64,000 nt of DNA from Bin87 sp965116565 (GTDB taxonomy: Bacteria; Chloroflexota; Dehalococcoidia; Lucifugimonadales; UBA3495). Positions 42,936 to 52,026 of the stretch are shown piece by piece. Position 1 is the first letter of the stretch. Each line of letters starts with the position of its first letter. The position numbers and the translations under genes are program-made. The stretch is taken from NCBI GenBank assembly GCA_965116565.1, contig OZ220699.1, positions 2,728,001 through 2,792,000 on the forward strand. Direction: 5' to 3'. The notes under the pieces are model-generated. The model was not told the DNA's origin. It worked only from the letters and a program-made list of their open reading frames with translations, and did not search any database.

Positions 42936-43380
42936 GGTTTACCTCCCATTGCGTCATATGGATTTCCGTCCGGCCGGACTTCCAGTCCGCCCGGGCTTTG
43001 CTGGAGGGGGGATCAACGGACTCGGACGAATCCGCCGGAACCCTTGGGAAACCGAGTATGCCGTCCACCGAAGACGCCCGTCAACCTCGTTGATGCCTCA
43101 CGCGTACCCAGTTTCGTCTCGCTTGATCGGGGTGGTCCGGTTGCGCCTGTTGTCATGCCGGCTTGCGCCGGAGCGGCGACTCCGGAGCGGCTACGATGGA
43201 ATTCGTTCTGGTGTAACTCCGCCACCAACTGGGCACGCACGACGACACTGCTCCCTTGCCCCTGACCGCTCCCCATCCTTACCATTTAACTACATACCAT
43301 CCAACTACGTGATCCCCCAAATCCAAACCACCATCCCGGTCCCTCCACAGCCTTGCCATTGTCGCAGGCCCTTCCCGTAG

Positions 43381-43415
43381 CCCGCTCATCCTGAGCCTGT
43401 CGAAAGACGAGCGGG
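43381..43415. repeat. Dispersed hairpin repeat (CTCATCCTGAGC type)
   Basis: CCCGCTC and GAGCGGG pair around a core ATCCTGAGCCTGTCGAAAGAC. The core is the inverse of the element at 8718-8743. Confidence 0.7.
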
Positions 43416-43599
43416 CCGCCGCAGTACAAGGAACGTCCGGGCTGGATCCATCGCCTGGTGTTTGAATCATCGTGTGTTTGAACCATCCAATCACCCGGCC
43501 CGTCCCTCCCAGACCCTCTCACCGCCCTGCCAAAACCACCAATATCGCCCTCAAAACCCGCCCAATCCACCACCATTTCATCCCCACCATCCGCTCCCT

Positions 43600-43669
43600 G
43601 CCCTACTCAAATGAAACGAAATGAGCGGATATGAGCGGGATTTCCCAAAATCCCCACCATCCCAATCCA
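43600..43669 (+). repeat. Decamer-bearing repeat block, copy 2
   Basis: Read on the plus strand this has three tandem decamers (AAATGAAACG, AAATGAGCGG, ATATGAGCGG), then CCCAAAATCCCC and ATCCCAATCC. It is about 85 percent identical by eye to the block at 6024-6093 in inverted orientation, and it precedes the second copy of the same small gene. Confidence 0.8.
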
Positions 43670-43686
43670 TCCCGCCCGCGATCGCC

Positions 43687-43706
43687 ATTCCGGCGAAAGC
43701 CGGAAT
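43687..43706. repeat. REP-like palindrome (ATTCCGG type) with GAAA loop
   Basis: ATTCCGGC, loop GAAA, GCCGGAAT: an 8-bp stem with a GNRA-type tetraloop, in the leader of the frameshifted small gene. Copy 1 of the element lacks it here, so it was inserted later. Confidence 0.8.
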
Positions 43707-43727
43707 CCAGATCTCAGAGGTACTCCC

Positions 43728-44053
43728 ATGACCCTCTCCCAACTCCGCGCCCGCGTCAACGTCCTCAACGCCGGTTCGCCCCCGAACTCGCCATCATCAA
43801 ACTCCGCCGCATCGCCGAAGCCGTCGCCAACGACTGGACTCCATCCGATCCTCCCGAACCCGCCGACGTCATCCCGCGCATCGTCAAAGCCGGCTTCCGC
43901 CTCACCATCTTCGCCAGTCTCCGCCGCTGCCTGGACGACACCCGCCGCAAAAGCGACGTCCCCCTACCCAACACCATCGTCCTCAGACTGCTCCCCCGGG
44001 CCGGGAACGACCGCTACTATCCATTGCTGCGCTGGGACCTTCCGGAGCCGTAA
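43728..44053 (+). pseudogene. Small repeat-associated protein, copy 2 (frameshifted)
   Basis: The homologue of the 110-residue protein at 5634-5966. It starts MTLSQLRARVNVLNA in one frame and, after about base 43769, continues in the next frame as RFAPELAIIKLRRIAEAV, then PPEPADVI-PRI-VKAGF and ends LLRWDLPEP. Comparing the codons (AAG CGC CGG TTC in copy 1, AAC GCC GGT TCG here) shows a single missing base at about 43769. The remainder is well conserved, so the break is recent or is a sequence error. Upstream decamers and the leader are also shared. Confidence 0.75.
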
Positions 44054-44168
44054 CCATGGCCATTTCCCCCATCGGGTGCGCGTGAGCGTTGATGCCGGCG
44101 GAGGACCAATTATTGGGTGCGACCAGACGTGAGAGACGGGCGGACAGCCCAAGCGAGCGGCCCAAATG

Positions 44169-45170
44169 TCATTCGAGGAGTGGAAGTAGCTCTTCCGAAA
44201 TCAGTTGCAGGTAGTCCAGGCGAGCGGAGAATTCGCTGGGCAGATTCAGGCTGGCCAAGCCGATGTAGTCCAGCCCGTCCTCTTCCCGGCAGCGGTTGAT
44301 GATCTCGGCGCAGTCCTGCGGGCTGCCCGCCACCGCCCAATCCTGAAGTTCCCGAGCTCCGCCCAGTCCCAGATCCACCGTGGTGCGTTCCTGCATGTTG
44401 AACGCGCCATACATGCCGGCCTTCTTCGCCGCCATCTCCCTGGCCTCGGTAATGGCGGTTTCACGGTCCCGGGCGATGGCGATGGAGCGGTGCGCGCCGA
44501 TCCGCCCGGTCGGATCCACACCCAACTCATCGAGGGCTTCTTTAAACTGGCGGGTGAGGACACTGATATCTTGCCATCCCGGCTGGGGGCCGAGGATGAC
44601 CCGGTCGCCGAGGGCCGCCGCGCGGCGCACCGCTCCCCGACTCTGAGCAGCGATCCAGATGGGCGGGTGCGGCTGCTGGGCCGGCGTCAACGCGAGCCTG
44701 GCGTCGTGCACCTGCCAGTGCTGACCGTCGTAGTTGACCTCCTCGCCGCTCCACAGCAGTTTCATCAGTTCGATGGACTCCTCGAACCGGGCGACCCGGT
44801 CGCGCCGGTTGGTCCCGAAGGCCGAAAGCTCGGCTATGCGATAGCCCAACCCGACCCCCAATATGAACCGCCCGTTGCTGATGTGGTCCAGCGTCACCGT
44901 TTGCTCGGCGATATCCACCGGGTTGTGGTAGGGGAGCAGCAATATGCCGGTGAGCAGTTGGAGGCCCTCAGCGTCGGGGGCGAGTCGGGCCAGCGTTTGC
45001 ATCGGTTGCATCCACACTGTGGGATGGGCGATGTAATGCTGGGGCATGTAGATGACCGAAAATCCCAGCGATTTGGCGCGGCGGCACACCTCGGCCGCCT
45101 CCTCCACCTGCTGGTACATGGGCCGGTTCGGGTCTTCCAGGTAATCCCGTATGTAGAGTCCTACTTCCAT
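44169..45170 (-). CDS. LLM class flavin-dependent oxidoreductase
   Basis: A 333-residue luciferase-like oxidoreductase, a second family member in this window. The barrel shows MEVGLYIRDYL, GLQLLTGILLLPYHNP, TLDHISNGRFILGVGLGY, a PPIWIAAQSRGAVRRAAALGD FMN/F420-phosphate segment, and the C-terminal GSPQDCAEIINRCREE. The ATG at 45170 is chosen because the first strand starts there; an ATG at 45185 is also possible, and both lack a good ribosome site. It is followed by about 100 bases to the repeat-associated pseudogene. It lies 30 bases beyond a VOC gene on the same strand, probably one operon. Confidence 0.9.
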   Translation of the reverse strand: MEVGLYIRDYLEDPNRPMYQQVEEAAEVCRRAKSLGFSVIYMPQHYIAHPTVWMQPMQTLARLAPDAEGLQLLTGILLLPYHNPVDIAEQTVTLDHISNGRFILGVGLGYRIAELSAFGTNRRDRVARFEESIELMKLLWSGEEVNYDGQHWQVHDARLALTPAQQPHPPIWIAAQSRGAVRRAAALGDRVILGPQPGWQDISVLTRQFKEALDELGVDPTGRIGAHRSIAIARDRETAITEAREMAAKKAGMYGAFNMQERTTVDLGLGGARELQDWAVAGSPQDCAEIINRCREEDGLDYIGLASLNLPSEFSARLDYLQLISEELLPLLE

Positions 45171-45200
45171 TGCTGTCCATCCCAAATTGTCGGGCGCGGT

Positions 45201-45578
45201 TCAGTCCGTAATGTACGTATGGGTGATTACCTCCCAGACGTGTCCGTTTTCGCATTCAAAGTAGAAGCCGCGCCCCTGGTGCAGGTGGTTGATCTGGCCG
45301 TCCGTCCGCGAGCGCGGGCCACTGCCGAAGACAACCCCCTCATCCTTGATGCGTTGGAGAATCGCGTCGAACTCCTCGTCGGAGGCGAGAAAGGCGTAGT
45401 GGTTGGAGCGCGGGTTGTCGGAGTCGTCGAAGTCCAGCGTCAGGATGTCGTTGACCTTGACCGGCGCGAAGTGTCCCCAGGGCCCCTCGTACTTGAGGCC
45501 GAAGAGACGGGCGATGAACTCCGCGGATTTGACCTTGTCGTACGCGGGCACGATTGTGTGGTCGAGTTGCAAGGGCAT
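45201..45578 (-). CDS. VOC family protein
   Basis: A 125-residue single-domain vicinal-oxygen-chelate protein. LDHTIVPAYDKVKSAEFIARLFGL has the N-terminal metal His; SNHYAFLASDEEFDAILQRI has the second module His; GFYFECENGHVWEVITH has the metal Glu. It may be a glyoxalase-like, bleomycin-resistance-like or dioxygenase-like enzyme. AGGAGG lies just before the ATG. It is sandwiched between the luciferase-like gene and the alpha/beta hydrolase gene on the same strand, so the three may form one operon. Confidence 0.88.
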   Translation of the reverse strand: MPLQLDHTIVPAYDKVKSAEFIARLFGLKYEGPWGHFAPVKVNDILTLDFDDSDNPRSNHYAFLASDEEFDAILQRIKDEGVVFGSGPRSRTDGQINHLHQGRGFYFECENGHVWEVITHTYITD

Positions 45579-45599
45579 GGTGGACCTCCTTTGCTCTAT

Positions 45600-47588
45600 T
45601 CAGCACTGCGTGGCGTCTCCGGACCAGTAGTCGTACTTGCGGCCCGCCAGGTCCACCACCTCAGGTACGTCCTCCTCCAGGAGGTAGCCATCAGACACCA
45701 GGTCCATTGCAGCCCGGGTCACCTGCTCCAGGTAGTCATCGCGGCCGGCGTAGCGTTCCTCGATGGAGGCTCGCGGGTCGCCGGTGGATTCCCGCTCGGC
45801 GGCGGTGGCCGGCAGGGGCAGTGTCCAGCCGGCCAGGCCGCCGGTGATGCCGATGAAGAGACCGGCGTTGCCGATGCTCTCGTCGCGGAGGTTCCAGCCG
45901 GTGTAGGTGGCTACCGGAACGGTCAGATCCGGCAGGCAGATACCCCGCCGCTCGTTGAAGGACTCGTCAATGTCGGCCACCAGCGCGGGGAACTCCTCGC
46001 CCTCGTCGGCGGGCAGTTTGATGGTGCGGCCCAGGTGCGACTCGGGCCCGTAGTCCAGCCGGATCGCCCTGGTGGTCTGGGTTGGCACCCTGACGTCGGG
46101 AAGTTGGGCAAACCGCTCCAGCAGCGTGTGGGACTCCACCGCCGTGCCGTCGTCCAGGCTGGGATGCCGGCTGGCCGGCGGCTCCACACCATCCGTAACC
46201 CAGCGGTCCAGGTTGTCCAGCACGGCCCGCGACAGGGGAGCGTAGTCAACGCTGTTGAAGGGAAGCTGGCCCTTGATGCCGTCCGCGGGGCGGATCTCGA
46301 TGGGAGGGAAATCGCCTGAGCCGTGCTGGCAGCCGGCGAAGTGGTAACGGCGCACCGATGGCGACTCCGGCGCGTCGGTCAGCGTCTCCAGGTCGGTGTG
46401 GATCAGCGCGGCGTCGCCCCGCCAGTACTCGGCCGAGGTGTTGGTGAACATGATCTTGGGAACGCGACCCTGCCGTTCCATGGTGTCCAGCAGCGAACCC
46501 TGTGCGCCTGTAACCGGATCCGTCTGCGGAGTGTCGGTGAAGGGGAACATCTCTGGGATGATGTAGCAGACGTCCTTGGAGGGTTGTCCGAATCGCAGGT
46601 TGAATTCGCCGCGCATGCCGCCGGCCACGTGGGGGATGATGCCGTCCAGGGCGGAGCGGTCCTCCTCGTCCTCGTTGATGCCGGTGTGGATGTACTGGCG
46701 CAGGAACCGTCCGCTCTGGGAACGGCCCATGGCATAGGCGTAATCGATGGATCCGGCGCAGGGGTTGCCGGCAGAGGCGGGAGAGTATTTGAGGAACGAC
46801 ACCACATCGCGCATGGCGGCGAAGCCCAAGCCTACGATCCGGCTGCCCGTCGTGGTGTACACCAACTGGTAGATCTTGCCCGGATCGAATCCGGAGGGCA
46901 TGTAGATGTGGCTGTGCTGGGGTTCCAGATCCGCGTCCTCGACCCGAACAAAGGCCCACTGATCCCGGTCGACGGGCGTGGCTGGACTGTTGGGCAGGTC
47001 GCGCACCGTGAGAGTGGCTTCCGCTTCCTCGGGGTCGGCAGCAGGGTTGGGCAGGTGCTGCCGGTCCGCAAGCAGGAATACCTGCGTGGGTTCGTTGCAC
47101 TGGATCTGGCACATGATCTTGCCCGTGAGAGGCCCCTGGGGTCCGGTGGCTTCCGGTGCATGCAGCCCGATGAGGCCGGGAGTGGGCGGCACGTCGGCCT
47201 GCCAGCCGCCAAAGACCACGGTGTAGCCCCGACGCATAAGGTAACCGTTGCCGGCCTCGAGGGGCGAAGTGGGATCATTGGGAGTGGGGACGCTGTTCAG
47301 GGTGAGGGCGGTCTTCCGGCCACGATTCACAACATCAAAAAGGACGCGGCGGTTGCTCCGGTCGATGTTCACCGGCTGCAGCATGGCGAAGTCTGCGGAA
47401 AATTCCACCTTTCCGGCGGTGTTGCGCGGGGCGAGATCCAGGTCGGTGATCCGCTGGTTGCGGGGGTGGAGCGGGTCCACCGCATAGTGGGCCGTGCCCT
47501 CAAGCAACTCATAAGCCCCCACGTCCCCGAATGTCTGTCCGGACGCGAAACTGGTGCGCCTGGTTATTTCCAAAACTGTAACTGGCAA
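45600..47588 (-). CDS. Alpha/beta-hydrolase-domain protein (Abhydrolase_10-like)
   Basis: A 662-residue protein of the large alpha/beta hydrolase-like family PF20091. The N-terminal ~220 residues form an unusual beta-rich domain (GDVGAYELLEGTAHYAVDP, RRVLFDVVNRGRKTALTLN). The likely nucleophile lies in AYAMGRSQSGRFLRQYI. The remaining triad was not located by eye. The start is the TTG at 47588, five bases after GGAGG; no ATG fits better. There is no signal peptide. Related proteins are typically esterases or hydrolases of unknown substrate. It is likely co-transcribed with the VOC and luciferase-like genes. Confidence 0.8.
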   Translation of the reverse strand: MPVTVLEITRRTSFASGQTFGDVGAYELLEGTAHYAVDPLHPRNQRITDLDLAPRNTAGKVEFSADFAMLQPVNIDRSNRRVLFDVVNRGRKTALTLNSVPTPNDPTSPLEAGNGYLMRRGYTVVFGGWQADVPPTPGLIGLHAPEATGPQGPLTGKIMCQIQCNEPTQVFLLADRQHLPNPAADPEEAEATLTVRDLPNSPATPVDRDQWAFVRVEDADLEPQHSHIYMPSGFDPGKIYQLVYTTTGSRIVGLGFAAMRDVVSFLKYSPASAGNPCAGSIDYAYAMGRSQSGRFLRQYIHTGINEDEEDRSALDGIIPHVAGGMRGEFNLRFGQPSKDVCYIIPEMFPFTDTPQTDPVTGAQGSLLDTMERQGRVPKIMFTNTSAEYWRGDAALIHTDLETLTDAPESPSVRRYHFAGCQHGSGDFPPIEIRPADGIKGQLPFNSVDYAPLSRAVLDNLDRWVTDGVEPPASRHPSLDDGTAVESHTLLERFAQLPDVRVPTQTTRAIRLDYGPESHLGRTIKLPADEGEEFPALVADIDESFNERRGICLPDLTVPVATYTGWNLRDESIGNAGLFIGITGGLAGWTLPLPATAAERESTGDPRASIEERYAGRDDYLEQVTRAAMDLVSDGYLLEEDVPEVVDLAGRKYDYWSGDATQC

Positions 47589-47803
47589 GATGCCTCCAGT
47601 CGGCCGGCGGCCGATCGACAGCGAATGATCGTCGATGGTTGGGTGCTGGTTCCTGACGGGATTTTAGCACCCGCAAGCGCACTGGGTAGTCGACACGCAA
47701 AATCCGGCGGCGTGGCCACCGCGCAGCGGACCGTGTGCGCTGGTATGCTGAACCGGGCACACCACCCATCAATCGAACCGGTCTGAATCCAGCGAGGACG
47801 CAA

Positions 47804-48664
47804 ATGGCTGAAATCTACACTCTTGGCGCCGGAACGCCCACGCCCACGCCCACCCGCTTCGGAAGTTCCCACGTGCTCAAGCTGGGCGACCAACTCCTGA
47901 TGTTCGACTGCGGACCGGCCGCCACTCACAAGCTGGTCAAGGCAGGGCTGTTCCCCACGCAGGTCGACTACCTGTTCTTCACCCACCACCATTTCGACCA
48001 CGACATCGACTATCCCTGCTTCCTCCTATGCCGCTGGGACCAGAGCATCGGCAGGGAGAACCGGCTGCAGGTATTCGGACCGGATCTCACCGAGAAGATC
48101 ACGGAAGGCATCCTGGGTGAGAACGGTGTTTTTGCCCACGACTGGAAAGCGCGTGTAAACCATCCGCTCAGCCAGCAGGTGTTCGTCAATCGCGGCGGCA
48201 CGCTGCCGCGTCCGGCGCCGTCGGTGGATGCCAAGGACGTCGGACCCGGCAAGGTGTTCAGCGGGCCGGATTGGGAGGTAACGGCTGCTCCTGCCGAGCA
48301 CGTTCAACCCTACCTCGATTCCCTGGCCTACCGGGTGGACTCGCCCGACGGCAGCGTGATATTCACGGGGGATACCCAGCCCTGCGACTCGGTGATCGAA
48401 CTGGCGCGCGGCGCGGACATGATGCTGTGCATGTGCTGGGACGATCAGGCGGTGATGGACGCCAACGGAGAGTACACCGGCCAGTGCGGCACCACCGGCG
48501 CGGCCCGCATGGCGCAAGCGGCAGGCGTGGAAAAACTGGTCCTGGTGCACATCGGCCCACATCTCGCCGGGCACGGCCCGATGGAGCAGGGGATCGGCGA
48601 CATCAGCCGGATCTACGATGGGCAGGTCGTGTTCTCCGAGGAACTTATGCGCATAACGCTGTGA
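47804..48664 (+). CDS. MBL-fold metallo-hydrolase (RNase Z-like)
   Basis: A 286-residue metallo-beta-lactamase-fold protein in the RNase Z/PhnP-like branch. The N-terminal LGAGTPTPTPTRFGSSHVL is the family strand, and the zinc motif is FFTHHHFDH (His61, His63, Asp65, His66). Further metal ligands are likely in PAEHVQ, IFTGDTQPCD and LVHIGPH. GAGGA precedes the ATG at 47804; the longer frame has no similarity. It could be an arylsulfatase-like or phosphodiesterase enzyme. It is divergent from the alpha/beta hydrolase gene. Confidence 0.87.
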   Translation: MAEIYTLGAGTPTPTPTRFGSSHVLKLGDQLLMFDCGPAATHKLVKAGLFPTQVDYLFFTHHHFDHDIDYPCFLLCRWDQSIGRENRLQVFGPDLTEKITEGILGENGVFAHDWKARVNHPLSQQVFVNRGGTLPRPAPSVDAKDVGPGKVFSGPDWEVTAAPAEHVQPYLDSLAYRVDSPDGSVIFTGDTQPCDSVIELARGADMMLCMCWDDQAVMDANGEYTGQCGTTGAARMAQAAGVEKLVLVHIGPHLAGHGPMEQGIGDISRIYDGQVVFSEELMRITL

Positions 48665-48674
48665 GCCTGACCGG

Positions 48675-49880
48675 CTACGGAAGCGCGCCTTCCCGCCGGA
48701 ACACCTCGGCCAGCTTTTCGACGCCCTCCCGGATTTCTGACTCAGAAGGCAGTGCGAAACAGAGCCGGATGTAACCGGCGGCCGCGTCGGGGTCTGCGGA
48801 CCAATCGGGCCCGGGGTTGAACGCGATGCCTTCCCGCAGCGCCGGGCCTTCCAAGGCGCGCGAATCGACTCCCGCGGGGAGTTTCACCCACAGGTACATT
48901 CCACCTCTTGGCACGTCGAAATCGATGCTGGGTCCGAATGACTCCCGCAACGCGCTGCTGAGCACATCGCACTTCCGTTTCAAGGCGGCGCGCATGTCCA
49001 GAATGTGCTCCTCATAGTGGTTGGTGAAATAGTCGCCCACTATCATCTGGTCCATGACGCCGGTGCCGGCATCGTTCTTGCGGGACAGCAGGCGGCTCAT
49101 GATCTCCCAAGGCGCAACGACGTAACCCAGCCGGGTGCCGGGGCCCAGGGTTTTGGAGAACGAGCCGATGTGCAGCACCCGGTTGGTGTCGTCCATGGAG
49201 CGGATGGCGTTTTCATATTCGCCCTCGAATATAAGGTCAGCGTAACACTCGTCCTCGAATATGGGGACGCCATACTCCTCGCTCAACTCCAGCAGCCGCT
49301 CCCGCCGCTCCATCGTCAGAACGGTGCCCGTGGGGTTCTGCAAGGTGGGTATGGTGTAGATGTACTTGGGCCGCACGCCCTGGTTGCGCAGGCCCTCCAG
49401 CAACTCGGCCAGGTGATCCATGCGCATGCCGTCCTGATCCAGATCGACGCCGACGACGTTCACCTTTCGCCGTCGGAGATTGCCGATGGCGCCGGAGAAG
49501 CTGAAAGCCTCCACGATGGCGGTGTCGCCCTCTTCCAGGAGGATTTCGTTAATCAGTTCGATGCCCTGGCCGGAGCCGGAGGTGATGAGCACGTCGTCGA
49601 TGGTGGTGTCTATACCACGATGCTCGGCGAGTTTTTCGACCAAGAACTCCCGCAACGGGAGGATTCCCCGAGGTCCACCCGAAAAGTTGTACATGGAGAT
49701 GTTCCTGGGATCGCCGCGGAACACGCGGGCAGCAGACTCGATAAACCCCTCGGTGGGGACCAGATCAGGGTCGCTGTGTCCGCCGATGAAATTGTACTTC
49801 GGGTGCCCTCCCCAACGGCCCGACGGAGGCGGTAGATCCCTGTTGAAGAGCGCGGAATAGTCCAGACCGTTCTCTGACAT
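48675..49880 (-). CDS. PLP-dependent aminotransferase (class I/II)
   Basis: A 401-residue fold-type I aminotransferase of the MocR/2-aminoadipate-transaminase branch. It has GGHPKYNFIGGHSDPDLVP, ITSGSGQGIELINEILLEEGDT (phosphate cup), YTIPTLQNPTGTVLT (Asn contacts), IFEDECYADLIFEG (Asp-x-x-Tyr) and the catalytic Lys in IGSFSKTLGPGTRLGYVV. There is no HTH domain, so it is not a MocR regulator. AGGAGG lies before the ATG at 49880. Valine-pyruvate or 2-aminoadipate activity is possible; the natural substrate is unknown. Confidence 0.92.
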   Translation of the reverse strand: MSENGLDYSALFNRDLPPPSGRWGGHPKYNFIGGHSDPDLVPTEGFIESAARVFRGDPRNISMYNFSGGPRGILPLREFLVEKLAEHRGIDTTIDDVLITSGSGQGIELINEILLEEGDTAIVEAFSFSGAIGNLRRRKVNVVGVDLDQDGMRMDHLAELLEGLRNQGVRPKYIYTIPTLQNPTGTVLTMERRERLLELSEEYGVPIFEDECYADLIFEGEYENAIRSMDDTNRVLHIGSFSKTLGPGTRLGYVVAPWEIMSRLLSRKNDAGTGVMDQMIVGDYFTNHYEEHILDMRAALKRKCDVLSSALRESFGPSIDFDVPRGGMYLWVKLPAGVDSRALEGPALREGIAFNPGPDWSADPDAAAGYIRLCFALPSESEIREGVEKLAEVFRREGALP

Positions 49881-50146
49881 GTGCTGATCCTCCTGGATGG
49901 TTGGGTTGCCATTCTCGACGGCAACTGCCAATCGCCGAGCATGTTAACACTCAGGGCGACAATCCGTGAACGTCTCATGCCCAACCGGGCCGAATCCGGC
50001 ACGTTGGCCTTTGAGGCAGACCAACACGATACACAGGGCTCGTCGAATCGGGATTCAAATTGGGATCGCACGAGATGGTACACTGCGCCGGAGAGCAGAT
50101 TGGGGAAATTTACGCGTTGCGTTGCTAAAACGCCGGAGGGAACACC

Positions 50147-51361
50147 ATGTCGACCAGCGCCGCGGAAATCAAGAACATGAGCCTCATATCCCATGTCGAT
50201 CTGAACGGGTACAACAACATCGGCGAGGGAGTGGACCTGCACCAGACCGCCAACGGGCGGCGCATCTTCTACATGGCACACGAGAGCGCGCCCAAGGACT
50301 TCACCAGCGTTGACGTTACCGATCTCGCCAACCCGAAGGTCGTGGCACAGACCGACCTGGACTATGACCACCTGCGCTCCAACTCCCTGTCCATCCTGGG
50401 AGACACGATGCTGGTGGCGTACCAGTCCCGCGAGCACGGGCAGCCGGGCACAGGCATGGGGGTGTTTGACATCAGCGACCCGGAGGCCCCCAGGCGAATC
50501 GCCTTCTACGACGCGCAAGGGCCGGGTTCCAAGGGCTGTCATTGCCTTTGGTGGGTTGACGGCGACTACGCGCACCTGGCCACGGGCACGCCCGACTCCA
50601 ATCCCATCGATCCCAAGGATGACCAGTTCTACGTGATCATGGACGTGAGCAACCCAACGAATCCGCGGGAGGCTGGCCGCTGGTGGCTGCCCGGGACGCA
50701 GGAGGGCGACGACGCTCCGCCGCCGGACCGGCATCCCCAGTTCGACGTGGGACATAGCGTCCACAACACCAACGTGTACCCCAACCGACCCGACCGGGCC
50801 TACTGCGGCTGGAAGGATTCGGGCGTGATCACGCTGGACATCTCCGACGTGTCCCGGCCGCAGATGGTGGCCCAACTGAACTTTGCGCCGCCGTTCCCGG
50901 GGTTCACCCATACCGTTCTGCCGCTGTTCAGCCGCGACCTGCTGGTGGTGACGCAAGAGGCGACGGCGCTGGGCGGCGCGGACTACCCAAAATTGGTGTG
51001 GATGATGGACAACCGCCTGGAGACCAACCCGGTGATCATCAGCACCCTGCCCATGCAGGACACCGACGACTTCTTCAACCGGCCAGGCCGATACGGGGCG
51101 CACAACATCCACGAAAACCGCCCTGGCCCGTTGTCGCTGCAAACCGATACGCTGGTGTACGCCACGTTCTTCAACGGGGGCATCCGAGTCTTCGACACCA
51201 CCAACGCATTCCAGCCCGAAGAGGTTGCGTACTTCGTCCCGCAGATACCCGAAGGGGCCGACGCGAACGGCATCAACGACGTGCACGTGGACGAAAACGG
51301 CATCATGTACGTGGTGGACCGGCTGCACGGCGGGTTGTACATCCTGGAGTTGAACATTTAA
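50147..51361 (+). CDS. LVIVD-repeat beta-propeller protein
   Basis: A 404-residue protein made of repeated units such as TSVDVTDLANPKVVAQTDL, GMGVFDISDPEAPRRIAFY, YVIMDVSNPTNPREAGRW, GVITLDISDVSRPQMVAQL and GIRVFDTTNAFQPEEVAYF. These are LVIVD-type blades (x-x-V/I-D-V/I-S/T-D-P/x...P-x-x-V), suggesting a 7-bladed propeller. No signal peptide is visible, so it is likely cytosolic. It heads the run of genes leading to the cupin and module B. A binding or scaffolding role is more likely than catalysis, but an enzyme is possible. Confidence 0.88.
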   Translation: MSTSAAEIKNMSLISHVDLNGYNNIGEGVDLHQTANGRRIFYMAHESAPKDFTSVDVTDLANPKVVAQTDLDYDHLRSNSLSILGDTMLVAYQSREHGQPGTGMGVFDISDPEAPRRIAFYDAQGPGSKGCHCLWWVDGDYAHLATGTPDSNPIDPKDDQFYVIMDVSNPTNPREAGRWWLPGTQEGDDAPPPDRHPQFDVGHSVHNTNVYPNRPDRAYCGWKDSGVITLDISDVSRPQMVAQLNFAPPFPGFTHTVLPLFSRDLLVVTQEATALGGADYPKLVWMMDNRLETNPVIISTLPMQDTDDFFNRPGRYGAHNIHENRPGPLSLQTDTLVYATFFNGGIRVFDTTNAFQPEEVAYFVPQIPEGADANGINDVHVDENGIMYVVDRLHGGLYILELNI

Positions 51362-51448
51362 AAACAACATTGCCGGCACGTTCAAGACATCGGCAGCGAA
51401 CGCATTGGACGTAGCATCGCGCGTACACCCAGACAGGAGACTTTTGGC

Positions 51449-51820
51449 ATGAACATCCAGACGCTGGACCAGAGTCCGCGGAATCACCGGGGCGGTCAGG
51501 TATCGCACCTGCTCCTTGGCGCAGGCCAGTTCGGCTCGGAAAACCTGGCCGTGACGTGGGTCGAGGGCGAACCGGGCAGCGAGCAGGCCGTACACGCCCA
51601 CGAGGGCCGCGAGCAGGTGTACGTCATCGTGCAGGGTCGTGGCGCGATGCGCGTCGGCGACGAGGTGGAGGAAGTGGGACCGGGCACCCTCATCATGGTG
51701 CCGCCGGAAACGAACCACTCCATCAAGAATATCGGGGAGGAAAACCTGATTTACGTCTCCTCCACGTCGCCGCCATTTGCGATGCAAGAGGGCAATACCA
51801 ACTGGACGACACCGGCGTAA
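51449..51820 (+). CDS. Cupin domain protein
   Basis: A 123-residue single cupin barrel. Motif 1 is VHAHEGREQVYVIVQGRG, with two His and a Glu as metal ligands, and motif 2 is PGTLIMVPPETNHSIKN, with the last His. The metal site is thus complete, and an oxygenase, isomerase or sensor role is possible. It begins about 90 bases after the LVIVD gene, same strand. Confidence 0.9.
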   Translation: MNIQTLDQSPRNHRGGQVSHLLLGAGQFGSENLAVTWVEGEPGSEQAVHAHEGREQVYVIVQGRGAMRVGDEVEEVGPGTLIMVPPETNHSIKNIGEENLIYVSSTSPPFAMQEGNTNWTTPA

Positions 51821-52026
51821 TGGCAGGTGGTTCATATCGGTCGCGTCCCGAAGGCGCAGCGGGCCCGGTATCGCGTCAGCTTCCCAAGTGTCGGCGTCGG
51901 CACGGGGGGCGTGGCGTAGAGACTGCGATACCGGTCGGGCAAGACTGGTGCGGGTAGTTCGACACCTTGCCCGACCGGCCGGTGCGTGATCGCGACAAAA
52001 GACCGGCCGACTAACAGGGAGATACG

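Larger units (their letters stand above)
42936..43727. other. Noncoding repeat-bearing spacer
   Basis: About 790 bases without a credible gene. It contains a degenerate GCCGGCTTGCGCCGG hairpin near 43157, the dispersed element at 43381-43415, an A/C-rich tract, the decamer block (43600-43669) and a REP-like hairpin (43687-43706), leading into small-protein copy 2. Confidence 0.7.

Noticed and set aside
43600..43669. Decamer block as a replication-origin iteron array
   Set aside because: Only three decamers, occurring at two places, each before the small gene; no DnaA boxes or replication gene nearby.
44205..46319. 704-codon plus-strand frame opposite three minus-strand genes
   Set aside because: It spans genes with clear family motifs on the other strand and shows none of its own.
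49610..51835. 741-codon minus-strand frame opposite the LVIVD and cupin genes
   Set aside because: It overlaps three genes with strong family motifs in other frames; a shadow of GC-rich coding sequence.
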